Below, piece by piece: positions 20,857 through 32,091 of a stretch of DNA of 64,000 bases. Origin of the DNA: Lumbricus rubellus (taxonomy: Eukaryota > Annelida > Clitellata > Crassiclitellata > Lumbricidae); the NCBI GenBank assembly GCA_945859605.1, contig OX243821.1:21785505-21849504 (forward strand). The letters run 5' to 3'. A program made the position numbers and the translations under genes. The notes below the pieces were generated by a model. The model had not been told where the DNA came from, did not search any database, and was given only the letters and a program-made list of their open reading frames with translations. How positions within the stretch are numbered: the stretch's first letter is position 1; each line of letters begins with the position of its first letter.

Positions 20857-21477
20857 TGCGCTATGTCAAGAAGATGGATGGTTAATTCCGCAACGGAGTC
20901 CTCTCAGCAACCTATTACCGTTGATACTATCAGAATGTCTGGACTCGTTGATATTATTATCAGAATGTTTGGAATGTTTAAATAGCAGAGTCGTCGGTAT
21001 CTCCTTCAAAAGATCTTTATCTTGATGTTTCTAAGGTGGAGTGATCACGTTGAGAACCCTTGAGAAAGAAGCTGCAGGGCTTCGTCAGCGTCCGGCCCAG
21101 CTCGGTTCAATTCCCAGCTCTAACGATGCACCCACAGGTCAACCAACCTTCTTCGTATACGTGATCAAACTCAATTGTCGAACTTCATCCGCGGTATTTA
21201 TTCAGAGACCCTTGGCTGAATGCAGAGGGCTGGCTGGCTGTCCCGCCGCTACAGCAATTAAAGTGATGGCTTTAACAGGAGCATCTCCGGCATAAACAGG
21301 TGTAGGTAAGTTGTCCTTGTCTATATGATGTTTGACGCAACCTCATTATCAGCCAGTGTAGAGTCGAAAAGATGCGCAGCGTGGGCATCCGAGGTCTATA
21401 TGTTGATTAGGTGTATATATACATGCTAATGAAATGCGAGCTTGTATTTCATGTATCTAAGGAGGACTGGCTCTGTA
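20857..21477. other. sequence 5' of the transporter start
   Basis: Probable 5' UTR and promoter region by position. I see no convincing TATA box or upstream exon. Confidence 0.35.
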
Positions 21478-21639
21478 CATGGGCGGAGTTTATCAGGGGC
21501 TGGGGGGCTAAGCCCCTCCAAGAAGGCCTAGATTCAACTTTTTATCATGAAAAGGGTATCCTTTTTCTGGGTTAGCCCTCCCAATAAGGCTCGGAGTTAG
21601 CCCCCTCCCCCCAAGAATGGAAACCAAACTCCGCCCACG
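21478..21639. mobile_element. hAT-like MITE, CATGGGCGGAG family
   Basis: A 162-bp element with ends CATGGGCGGAG / CTCCGCCCACG, flanked by GCTCTGTA and GCTCTGTG (7 of 8). Very similar to the copy at 62980. Confidence 0.85.
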
Positions 21640-23870
21640 GCTCTGTGCAAAATGCTTATACCGCATGAACAATGCAGATTTTTCGAGACCACTTTTCAGA
21701 CATGTAGCGTCTAGCGTGTATTGACCATAATTATAGTCAAGTGCATTCGACTCACTAAGTAAGTTCACTTGAAATTATTATTATTGACGAATAATTCGAG
21801 ACGAACTTCTTCTCTCAGCCCAGCTGCATACACTCATGAGAGGAGCACGGGCTTCAAGCGGGTCGGCGAGCAACTTAAAATCAACAAATCACCGACGGTG
21901 AAATTAAAATGTATCAATTAATTATTACTCAGGCTGAGCTTTTAGTCGGCGTCTCGGCTGTCAGAATGCCAACGGAAAGTTTTAGTTAGAGTCAAAACAT
22001 TTGTTTGCATGTCAATACAAAAAACCGCTGGAGCGAATAGTAGGCCAAGGTGTCTCGAGATTGTCGTGTTTTCAATATCGTATTTGCTGTTGCGCACGTG
22101 TAGGGCAGCTGTAGACCCTACTCAGTGTTTTCTATATAGTAATCTTTTCCTTGTGTATGCACCATTGAATATTCTCTATAGTACCGGTAATCTAATCCTT
22201 GTGTAGGCCCTATTGAATATTCTCTATAGTAATCTAATCCTTGTGTGGGCACTATTGATTATTCTCTATAGTAATCTAATCTTTGGAATATAAGGACACG
22301 TCGTTTATATTTTCTGGCCATCTTATTTTCTTGCATAAACGAAATTTTAACCATAACCAACCTCTGGTTCACTATAATAGGAGCAAGGCTAAAACAATAA
22401 TTCCCGAACACAATAAATCCCCAGAACTTTAATTTACTCATTACACTTCACCTTGTATAGCCTACATGCACGTGTTGCGATTTGTCAATCTGATTTATAT
22501 TAAACGAATAAACAAATAAATATATCGGCTTAATATAAATTGCAGCAGAATTAGTAAATTACATAGGCATACACAATGAACACAAGGTTAACGTAGAGTG
22601 CAATCAAGATCGGCTAAAGCAACTCTTAACTAATAATTAATTAACTAATTCACACTAAAATATTTTGACTTTAAAGCCGACTAACCGAATGACACCATGG
22701 CGCAGGTGTAAATTTTCAAACTGATTGACACTAAAAAGTGTCAAGTTTACACCTTAATGACATCAACAAGTTCTTAATCTACATCTTTCTGGCATCAACA
22801 AGTGACCCAGTTGAACAATTGGGAATAAAATTAATGTTCACCATAAGTTCACGCCTTAATGGCGTTAACAAGTCTTTAATCGTCCTTTACGACACCAGTA
22901 AGCGACCCAGTGAACAAAAGTTGGCAACAACAAATTCACCAATAAATTTTATATGAAGAAATAGGCCAATTCCACATAGATGATAATTTCTTCAGAGAGA
23001 TTACATGTAGGCCTATAATTATTTGTGCGCAAAATCGAAAGGTAAATCCGAGTCTTGATATTCGGATAGGCCATAATTAATATCCCGGGCATGGGCATTG
23101 CAATGTGTCATGGGAGAATTATGTTATTCTGCAATATTTTGATGTAACTCTAAAAGTAAGGTTATGATCGAAGATGTATAACCTAATCAATTGGCAAATG
23201 AGGTTTATAGTTAGATGGCTTTGGGGCGCAGAGAAATATGAGTTCTAGGCTACCTAAAAGATAGACGGAGCAAACTGATGGTGGAAGTCCATTCCATATG
23301 GAGGGACCATGCAGAAAAATCAACTGGATTTTTCAGCCATGGCGTTTATCAACCATCCGTTTATACAATCCAGGTAGGCCTACTGTATTGTATATACTGT
23401 GCGGTATATTGAATTTGACCATTTTGTAAAGCGCTTCTCTCAGCAAATACTTTCAGAAGCGCTCCCCGTGCGATTGACCTTGAAATAAAGGTTTTTCTCC
23501 ACCTCTATTTATGCTCCACGTTTCAACCTTTGTGTATGTTAATTACAATCTACATGTATGTGTCAGTTCTTTCGCAGTTTGAAATAATGCATTCAATTTT
23601 GAAATAAAGTATAATAGGCCCATCTCTATTTCTTTCATGCGTCACTAATTGACGTAGGCTTCGTTTGGTCCTGATAGTCAAGTTTCTATGCAGTAAATTA
23701 AGGTGTACGCGAGCCAGAACAAATGTGGGCGAAACATTTCATTGTTTAATATAACAAAGGCCATCGGCATCTTCTATTGATGCATGTGTTAAATGAGGCG
23801 AAGGTCTGTTCAGAGGTCAACACTTGAGCGTGGAAACAGAAGATGGAATGCGTGACGGAGAGAGAACCAT
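21640..23870. other. non-coding stretch with two short tandem repeats
   Basis: No gene seen. About four ~55-bp units (TATTCTCTATAGTAATCTAA) lie at 22125-22290. Two ~105-bp units (CACCTTAATG.C.T.AACAAG) lie at 22690-22935. Confidence 0.6.
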
Positions 23871-23872
23871 AT

Positions 23873-24480
<608 letters not shown>

Positions 24481-24609
24481 TCTGCATAAATTGACCATTA
24501 TTAGCTCGGGATCATTGTCTCGCTTCGTTCAATTGTTGCAATTAGAGACGCAACGAGCTGTTCATTGTCCGTCTGCATGCGATCAAATTCATCTGCAACA
24601 AGGTCAACT

Positions 24610-24849
24610 GACACACACACACGCGCACACACACACACACACACACACGCACACACACACACACGCACATTATATATTATATATATATATATATAATGAG
24701 AGCACCTCTGAGTAGCTTTCTTGAAGAGGCGCTATATAAATACTCCGAATAAAATATAATGTATGCATATTATATATGTCATCAATGTATATAATTATAT
24801 ATACATGTATATATCCACGGAGGACCACGGAGGAAGAGACAGCGACAGA

Positions 24850-24891
<42 letters not shown>

Positions 24892-25035
24892 TAGGCCTAC
24901 AGTCAGAGACCCATAGAGAGGCAGAAAGAAGTAAAACTGGAGACATATTTGCAGATTGAAGCAGATCTTCGATTTAGTATCCGCGCCGTAGTCGGGAGCG
25001 CCTCTGAGTAGCAATCTTGAATAGGCACTATAGCA
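24610..25035. repeat. (CA)n tracts with two SINE tails
   Basis: (CA)n at 24610-24668 and 24846-24890. SINE tails (GAGTAGCTTTCTTGAAGAGG and GGGAGCGCCTCTGAGTAGCA) at about 24700-24745 and 24985-25035. Confidence 0.8.
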
Positions 25036-25559
25036 AGTGCTCATACATAGCCTACAATCGTACATTCATGCGAGTAAAAAGCCTTTCAGAAGCGTTGCAG
25101 ATCGCTAGAGAAAAGGCACCCAAAATTAATGTGGGGTCAATAATGTTACTCCATACAATACCAACCCAGGCCATTATGATTCTAACCCTGCCTATAATAG
25201 AGTTGATTCCTGCTTTGCCAAAAGAAGTTTTATTATGAGAATGCCATATGACTTTGCACAAAATAATGCCTCTATTATTTTCCTCCTCTGTAAACTAAAT
25301 TGAGGTTTCTGGTTAAAAAAAGCATGTTCTTACTTCTTATTTACTTCTTGCGCAAAGAACAATTCAACATTGATAACACGAATGCTGTTCAAAAACGATT
25401 TAGGCTACTTGGCTTTATCCGCTGCTCTCTAGGCGCTTGTTAACTGTCACATTATGATGGCCGGTTCTTATTTTAGCAAAACAACGAATATAATTTTTTT
25501 TAATGTGACTGTATTGACTTTCTCTCAGCTGCTGAATGACCTCAACGTCGCACGCACGT

Positions 25560-25805
25560 CTCTTAATACAGACAGACAGACAGGCGGACGGACAGGCAGA
25601 CACATACACACAGACATACACACAGAGATACAGACAAACAGGAAGAGTGAGTGAGAGAGAGTGAGAGAGGGAGACATAGACAGACAGAGACAGAAATAGA
25701 CATAGAAAGAGACAGATTGAGACAGTGACAAAGACAGAGACAGACAGACAGAGGCAAAGACAGACAGGCAGACTGAAAGACACACACAGACAGGCACACA
25801 GAGAA
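25560..25805. repeat. (GACA)n-type microsatellite
   Basis: Degenerate GACA/GACACA units. Frames through it are low-complexity. Confidence 0.9.
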
Positions 25806-26070
25806 GGAAGACGGGAGCTGAGACGACACGCCATTTAAGATCTCGATACTCAACCTCTCCAACCAGCATCACTGCAGTGGACTAAATGGCTTGTAATAAT
25901 TATTGGTTCCCTTCTAATCCTTAGCTATTAGACTGCAGCAGCGTTGAAAGCCAACGTTCTCGAACTAACGCTATAGCATCCATCTAATTTTAGAGACACC
26001 ACCAGTCTCTCTGGCTGTCGGTTGATACTGAACCATGGGGATTAATCAGACGGCATCAAGCATGGCTCCT

Positions 26071-26449
26071 CAGCGTTGCCACTCCTTGGGTTTTTCCACA
26101 AGATCTTGGGTTTTTAGATCCGAACTTGTGAAATGGGGTTTTTTTCTGGAAGAACTTTTTTTTTTCTTCTGTTTTTTTCTGGAAAAATCTTGGGTTTTTT
26201 CGATAACTGAACTTGAAAATGGGATTTGTCGGGAGGAACTTGGGTTTTTTGCCTGGGTTTTCTCTTTCGACAAGAAAATCGGGAAATTATGGACAATTTT
26301 TAAAGATTTTGGCCGGATGACTAAAAAAGGTCATCAAAATTTTTCGGACAAGAAATTGTGTACATTTTCGAAGATTTAGGCAACTTGGGTTTCTTGGGTT
26401 TTTCCACCCTCCAACGTGGGTTTTTTCATTTTTTAGAGTGGCAACGCTG
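26071..26449. mobile_element. hAT-like MITE, CAGCGTTGCCACT family
   Basis: Inverted ends CAGCGTTGCC / GGCAACGCTG are flanked by the perfect 8-bp duplication TGGCTCCT (26063-26070, 26450-26457). The interior is T-rich with repeated CTTGGGTTTTT. Relatives at 47857 and 59254. Confidence 0.88.
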
Positions 26450-26699
26450 TGGCTCCTTATTGGCGAGCGTTATTATGCGACACCCCAAGGGAAGCCGACA
26501 TTTCCTGTACGTGTCTATAATAAGCTCGTTTGATTCCATTTCGATGCAGAAGGCGAAGACGACTTTGCTCTGTCAAGGGCGACAGATGACGCTAGTGACG
26601 ATAACAGTCTGTAATGTGTCCTCAGAGGAGCGACCCACTCGCTGTTTTACGTGGATTGGTCTGCCATAGATTGGACGAAATTCGAATTTATCATTGAGT

Positions 26700-26905
26700 G
26701 TGAACGAGCTAGTACATGTATAACATTGTATACACCACTGAAAGGCTATCAGGGCTTTTTTAACGTGCAGTAATGTTGTATACAAAATGTGCAGTTGTAG
26801 AAGCACTTCTGTACAGTTTGAACTAGCAAAAAGTTCATTGTCCTCCGATTTTAAGTAATTTACCATGGATGATGGGAAAGGAAAGAAGGAGCTGTGCAGT
26901 TCTAA
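26700..26905 (-). repeat. dispersed repeat family D
   Basis: Reverse copy of the family at 5336 and 47050 (TACACAAAATGTGCAG on this strand reads inverted). Confidence 0.7.
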
Positions 26906-26987
26906 GAATGCATCAAAAACAGTCCTGATTGCTATTATATCCGTTATTCTTTAGTTAGTGTTTTCTTTACCTGAGGTATGCCAATCC

Positions 26988-27235
26988 CCGGTGGCGTAGC
27001 CGGGGATTTATGACAGGGGGTTATGGCCTGGTCAGATGCCTTTCCTGACACCAACCCAACAGTATTACAGTAAATAAACATGGAATAAAGTTACAAATGG
27101 AATAAAGTAAGAAAAACAATTGTTACTACAGACAATTGTTTAGTTTTTTCTTATTTAAGTGGATAAATAACCTTTTTGGAAAATTTTCCTAAGCCAATGT
27201 TGTAAACCCCTAAGCCCCTTGTCTACGCCAATGGT
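26988..27235. mobile_element. probable MITE, GGTGGCGTAG ends
   Basis: Ends CCGGTGGCGTAGCC and GTCTACGCCAATGG are inverted copies. Flanks carry CCAATCC and TAATCCC, a possible decayed duplication. Confidence 0.5.
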
Positions 27236-28140
27236 AATCCCCCAGGATTTAATATTGGCATGGTAGTGATCTGCGATGGCTAGTCTTTGCTGAAGCTATG
27301 CTGAGTGCCAACGGTGCTGTGAAAAGCAATAACATTGAAAATGATTGAAGCTCTGGATGGCGACAGACAAGCGCTGGTAAAGAAATTAGGTTTCCCTGTT
27401 TTCTCCAGTTACTTGGGCAAAGCGGTGCACGGCGAAAAATGTCTAAGAAAGAGTAATTTAACCAAAGCAGTAGTTTATGCAGGTAGAATTTCCGTGTACT
27501 TAGATGATTCCATTGTTTTTGTTGCTTTTACTTATTTATGGGAACTGCGGGTGAACTATAAATATTGTTACATTGCTCAGTAACTCGCTCGGTTCTTGCT
27601 GATTCACTTTTAGGGTAAACGACTTCACAGGGAAGCATACTTTACGCAGAGTTTGACGAAAGCGTTTGAAAATGTGCTTAGCATTTGAGCGCCTCTGAGT
27701 AGTTACCTTGAAGAGGCGCTATATAAATTTTGATTGATTGATAATCTATTATTATTTTATGACCTTCCATATAGGAAACAAACTCAAGGTTGTTTAGCGC
27801 TTAGTACACGCAGCTCTTTAGCGATACACAGCACATCACAGACGAGTGCGTTGCCCTCCTCATTTATTCAGACTCTGCACTGGCGCTATTACTGTTCAAT
27901 TAGCAGCTAAAATAGCTACCACGTATGGCCTTTCATGGTTCAATGGAAGCGTCGTTTCCGCAATTTACCTGCAGATGTATGGAGTAGAAAATGAGTCGGA
28001 GAGTAATGCAAAGGTAGATGGCGTGACGGTCGGTGAAAACGGAAATGGGAAAGCAGCGATGGATGATGGTCTAGGTTGATTATGGTCTAGGTTGATAATG
28101 GCCGCTGCAGCATGATTGAGCTCAATAATTATTATGAGAT
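27236..28140. other. non-coding stretch; short ORFs not supported
   Basis: An 82-codon plus-strand frame at 27335-27583 and a short acidic frame near 27965-28079 show no recognisable domain. A SINE tail lies at 27688-27735. Confidence 0.4.
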
Positions 28141-28149
28141 TGGTTTCAA

Positions 28150-28225
28150 TAGCGGTGTTCGGTGGTGTAGTGGTTAGAGTGCTATGAGTGACATTCAAGA
28201 GGTCGGTGGATCCAGTTCCCGGTTC
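28150..28225 (+). repeat. tRNA-like SINE head
   Basis: Box A TGGTGTAGTGGTTAG and a weak box B near GGATCCAGTTCCC. No tail follows; a minisatellite begins instead. Confidence 0.5.
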
Positions 28226-28249
28226 CAGAGAAGTCTATTAACTTAGGGA

Positions 28250-28565
28250 CCAAATCGGAGCGAACAATTCGGAGCCGACAATTCGTAGCGGACAAATTGG
28301 AGCGGACAATTCGGAGCCGACCATTTGGAGCTGACAATTCGGAGCCGACCATTTGAAGCCGACAATTCGGAGCGGACAATCCGGAGGGGACAAATCGGAG
28401 CGGACAAACCGGAGGGGACAAATCGGAGCGGACAATTCGGAAGAGACAATTCTGAGCGGACAATTTTGAGCGGACAATTCGGAGCGGACAATTCAAAGCG
28501 GACAATTCGGAGCGGATAATTCGGAGCAGACAATTCGGAACGGACAATTCGGAGCGGACAAATTG
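28250..28565. repeat. ~14-bp minisatellite (GGAGCGGACAATTC)
   Basis: About 22 imperfect units of GGAGCGGACAATTC. Both strands are open but the predicted peptides are simple repeats, so no gene is called. Confidence 0.9.
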
Positions 28566-28599
28566 GAGTCTATCGACGAAATTTCTACATAAAATTTAT

Positions 28600-29070
28600 A
28601 GAAATTGTACTTATGAAAATATTGTTTTTTCAATCGAAGGTCAGATATTCAGAGAAAGAGTTGGCAGAACACAAACAGGAAGACAGTTAGAAGCATAGAG
28701 ATACACACAGGGATATGTAGTTGGCAGAGCGGACATATCGAAAGAGAGTTATCAGGAAGGACAGACTGCCACAGAGACAGTGAGAGAGTAAGTAAATCGG
28801 AGAGATACAGCGCGTGAGAGGGAGAGTTTCAAGATTACGCTCACCAATCGAGTGCAGTCCTATAATAGTTACACGCATGACCAGAGCAACTCCGATGACC
28901 TGATTTTGGAATGGGGATGGTAGTGGTGGGGTGAGGGTGGGGACGGGGACCGGGGTGGAGGGAGAAGGATGTCTCCCGTTGTTTGACGTCCACTCATCCT
29001 TCACTTTTTAATTTTCCACCTCGAGTACCAACTGGAATTCAGTATAAAAACTGTGTCGATTGTCTCTTTA
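28600..29070. other. non-coding stretch
   Basis: GACA-poor purine-rich DNA. A 55-bp segment near 28845-28900 (minus) has AG/GT borders but no recognised product. Confidence 0.3.
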
Positions 29071-29165
29071 CCCGGTCGCACTCTGCCAGTGCCAGTCCCA
29101 AGCCTGGATAAAGGAGGAGGGCATCGCTAATGGTCTTTGTTACCACAGCGACGTTAAACTGCAAA
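29070..29165 (-). repeat. dispersed repeat family E
   Basis: Contains CACTCTGCCAGTGCCAGTCC and AAAGGAGGAGGGC; reverse of the copy at 48725. Confidence 0.75.
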
Positions 29166-29754
29166 TACACACACTTGATCCGGTCTCACTGGCGCCAGGT
29201 TTCTGAGAAGAAGTGTCGTCTGCTAAGATGTGTAAACTGTCGCCTGACTCTTACCTGTCACTCTGATGTTTTCATTAGACCGCGTTAAGTGGCAGCGCTA
29301 TGACACGCTGACATCGACGAAGCCAGACAGCATTTCGGGGATTTTCCCATGGGGTGGGGAGTTCCGATGAAAATGTCCTAAAACACAAAATTGCAAAGAA
29401 TAAGTTATAATATATGAGACACTGGCAGGGATGAAGCCAAAAAACACCTGGGGATTTTCCATTGGGGGGGGGGGGGGGGCGAGGTGAGAGTGTTTCCGGT
29501 GAAAATGACCGCAAAAAACAAAGAATTACAAAGAGTTAAAAATAGGAAATTATTTTATAATTTTGTTTGTATTGTAACGGACTAGGGCTGAGCGAAAGTT
29601 CACCAGGATGCGAGTTTCAGCTCCAGTCGTTCGGGTATCGTGGAATTGTCCGCGGGATACGGCCTTGGCGGTGAACCAAGGGCTAGCCGACTAGGCTTGA
29701 GCGTACTGGTTCGGAACAACAGGGGTCCCTGCAGAACCGGCCGTGGACCGGCGT

Positions 29755-30475
29755 CGAAGGCAGGACGGACCGTCAGTTCCGTCCCTGCGGCACCAACCGC
29801 AGACCGTCGTCGAAGGCAGGACAGACCGTCAGTTCTGTCCCCGGCAGCGCCAGCCGTGAATCGTAGTCGAAGGCAGGACAGACCGTCAGTTCTGTCCCCG
29901 CAGCACCAGGCGTGAATCGTAGTCGAAGGCAGGACAGACCGTCAGTTCTGTCCCTGCAGCACCAGCCGTGAATCGTAGTCGAAGGCAGGACAGACCGTCA
30001 GTTCTGTCCCCGCAGCACCAGGCGTGAATCGTAGTCGAAGGCAGGACAGACCGTCAGTTCTGTCCCTGCAGCACCAGCCGTGAATCGTAGTCGAAGGCAG
30101 GACAGACCGTCAGTTCTGTCCCTGCAGCACCAGCCGTGAATCGTAGTCGAAGGCAGGACAGACCGTCAGTTCTGTCCCTGCAGCACCAACCGCAGATCGT
30201 AGTCGAAGTCGAAGGCAGGACGGACCGTCAGTTCCGTCCCTGCAGCACCAACCGCGGATCGTAGTCGAAGGCAGGACAGACCGTCAGTTCTGTCCCTGCA
30301 GCACCAACCGCAGATCGTAGTCGAAGTCGAAGGCAGGACGGACCGTCAGTTCCGTCCCTGCAGCACCAACCGCGGATCGTAGTCGAAGTCGAAGGCAGGA
30401 CGGACCGTCAGTTCCGTCCCTGCAGCACCAGCCACAGACCGTCGCCGAAGGCAGGACAGACCGTCAGCTCTCGGC
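29755..30475. repeat. LTR hairpin array, 12 perfect units and one decayed
   Basis: Units of ~57-63 bp each hold a 7-bp stem around CCGTCAGT. Eight units pair GGACAGA with TCTGTCC and four pair GGACGGA with TCCGTCC, so both arms change together. In the minus-strand transcript it lies downstream of the TATA box, in the leader. The same array is in the other LTR at 39299-40019. Confidence 0.9.
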
Positions 30476-30768
30476 TTACTCGTTTTCCTCTATCTCGGTC
30501 TCCCTGCGCGTCGACCGTCGTCGTAGCAGCTCCGTCCGTCAGCTAGGTTGCGGTAGTCGGAGGCCGCACCTCAGTCCCGTGAAGGAATACCCGAAGAGGC
30601 CGAGTTCGACGCTCGAGGCTCAGGTTCAGGCTTTACTCCCTTCACAATAGTATCACTCAACAAACGTTTTACCGTCCGTCAAGCCAGATCATTTAGCCCG
30701 ACTACTACGCGGTTTAGGCGTTCTTCACCAGGCCATTCGTCTGCCCCGCAACAGCGACACGAGCTTTC

Positions 30769-31050
30769 TTATATACGCTACCGCGTAGGCTAAGGTCGTT
30801 AGGCCACGCCTCCTGGGGTCGGGGTCGTTAGGCCACGCCTCCTGGGGTCGGGGTCGTTAGGCCACGCCTCCTGCGGTCGGGGTCGTTAGGCCACGCCTCC
30901 TGCGGTCGGGGTCGTTAGACCACGCCTCCTGGGTTCGGGGTCGTTAGGCCACGCCTCCTAGGTCGGGGTCGTTAGGCCACGCCTCCTGGGGTCGGGGTCG
31001 TTAGGCCACGCCTCCTGGGGTCGGGGTCGTTAGGCCACGCCTCTTGGGGT
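30769..31050 (-). promoter_or_regulatory. LTR promoter: TATA box and 9-copy upstream array
   Basis: On the minus strand nine copies of GGCGTGGCCTAACGAC at ~28-bp spacing precede the TATA box GTATATAAG by about 17 bp. The equivalent in the 5' LTR is 40313-40594. Array plus TATA is the expected layout of a U3 enhancer and core promoter; the binding protein is unknown. Confidence 0.7.
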
Positions 31051-31084
31051 CGTAGGCTAAAAATAGCCTCCCCAAACTTCAACA

Positions 31085-31092
31085 CCCCCCCC
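31085..31092 (-). promoter_or_regulatory. polypurine tract (plus-strand primer)
   Basis: On the minus strand AGGGGGGGG abuts the TGTTGAAG start of the 3' LTR, as expected for the second-strand primer of an LTR element. Confidence 0.75.
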
Positions 31093-31685
31093 TGACCAAA
31101 TTTTCGAGGTCCCCTCGAAGGAAGCAGGGGCCCCGCCCTAAAAAAAATTTTAGACTGGAGGGCCAACATAGGCCTACGGTATTAATCAATGCAACCTAGA
31201 ATTGTATCGCTGCTACGGTCGGGCAGAAGCACAGCGCTAAAGAGCCTATACAACATTTATCTAGCGCCTGGTAACATTAGCTAGTAAAAATCAGACGTGT
31301 ACGCGCATATCATTAAGCGTAGTAAGCGCGTTAATCGGCAAGCGATACAGTACTACATTTATATAGCGCATGTGGCGCCATGTACACAACGATAACAGTC
31401 AACTATTTGATTAAACAGACATCCGCCGCAACTCGGATGTGACCAAGCAAAACGTTACAGAACCAGTGCGGCATTAAAACGAAACTGTTTACAAAAATTG
31501 CATTCACAATAATGAATCGAATAAGCGACATAAAACGGAGGCTGCGTGATTAAAACTGGCAACCAGCCCTCGCTACAATGCAGCGTAGAATGGCAGTATA
31601 CAAAGTTATCACAATGAAAAGTAAAAGCCAGCATCCTGCTTTCTGAATAAGCGCAATTAAGCGCAGCGGCACAAAGTTCGCCACT
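31093..31685. other. retrotransposon 3' non-coding region
   Basis: No ORF of note. TTTATATAGCGCATGTGGCG near 31360 resembles the host SINE tail. Confidence 0.4.
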
Positions 31686-31786
31686 GTGGGTGCGGAGTGC
31701 CTGTCTGGGCACAACCCCCGGTTTATTTTTCTCTTGGGTGCGGAGTGCCTGTCTGGGCACAACCCCCTCGTTTATTTTTTTTTTTT

Positions 31787-31841
<55 letters not shown>

Positions 31842-31872
31842 GTGCGATGTGCCTGTCTGGGCACAACCCCTC

Positions 31873-31912
<40 letters not shown>
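31686..31912. repeat. three units of hairpin plus T-tract in the retroelement
   Basis: GTGCCTGTCTGGGCACAAC, with a short stem GTGCC/GGGCAC, occurs at about 31697, 31746 and 31848. The second and third copies are followed by T runs of ~50 and ~39 bases (A runs on the element's sense strand). Confidence 0.85.
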
Positions 31913-31915
<3 letters not shown>

Positions 31916-32091
31916 GCAGTACAGAATTAATCGAAACTAACAACAGCGAAATGCGGCTAGCGGGATCCATGATTGCGAGCGGAAAAAAAATTAGTCAAAA
32001 CGAAATAATAGCAGCCACATGGCTGAAAATAAAAACTCAGCCACGCACGGCTAGAAAAAAAAATACTTTTACTAACTTCCCTGCCTCGTCT

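Larger units (their letters stand above)
29573..31084 (-). repeat. 3' LTR of the gypsy-type element
   Basis: It begins TGTAAC and ends AACA on the plus strand, so TG...CA on either strand. It contains a hairpin array (29755-30475), a TATA box (30769-30775) and a 9-copy GTCGTTAGGCCACGCC array (30792-31050). Same length as the partner at 39117, with a constant offset of 9,544 throughout. Confidence 0.95.

Noticed and set aside
27335..27583. 82-codon plus-strand ORF
   Set aside because: No domain, no splice or codon support; the words around its start recur weakly near 51340, which suggests a repeat.
28250..28565. CRISPR-like regular repeats
   Set aside because: Units are contiguous 14-mers without unique spacers, and the genome is animal. 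The 57-bp LTR units were rejected for the same reason.
28845..28900. Short minus-strand block with AG/GT borders reading VIGVALVMRVTIIGLHSI
   Set aside because: Tempting as a membrane-protein exon, but no partner exon, no family match, and the phase does not fit the transporter.
29640..29915. 91-codon plus-strand frame, repeated at 39184-39459
   Set aside because: It reads the LTR tandem repeat antisense to the element, and both copies are identical only because the LTRs are.
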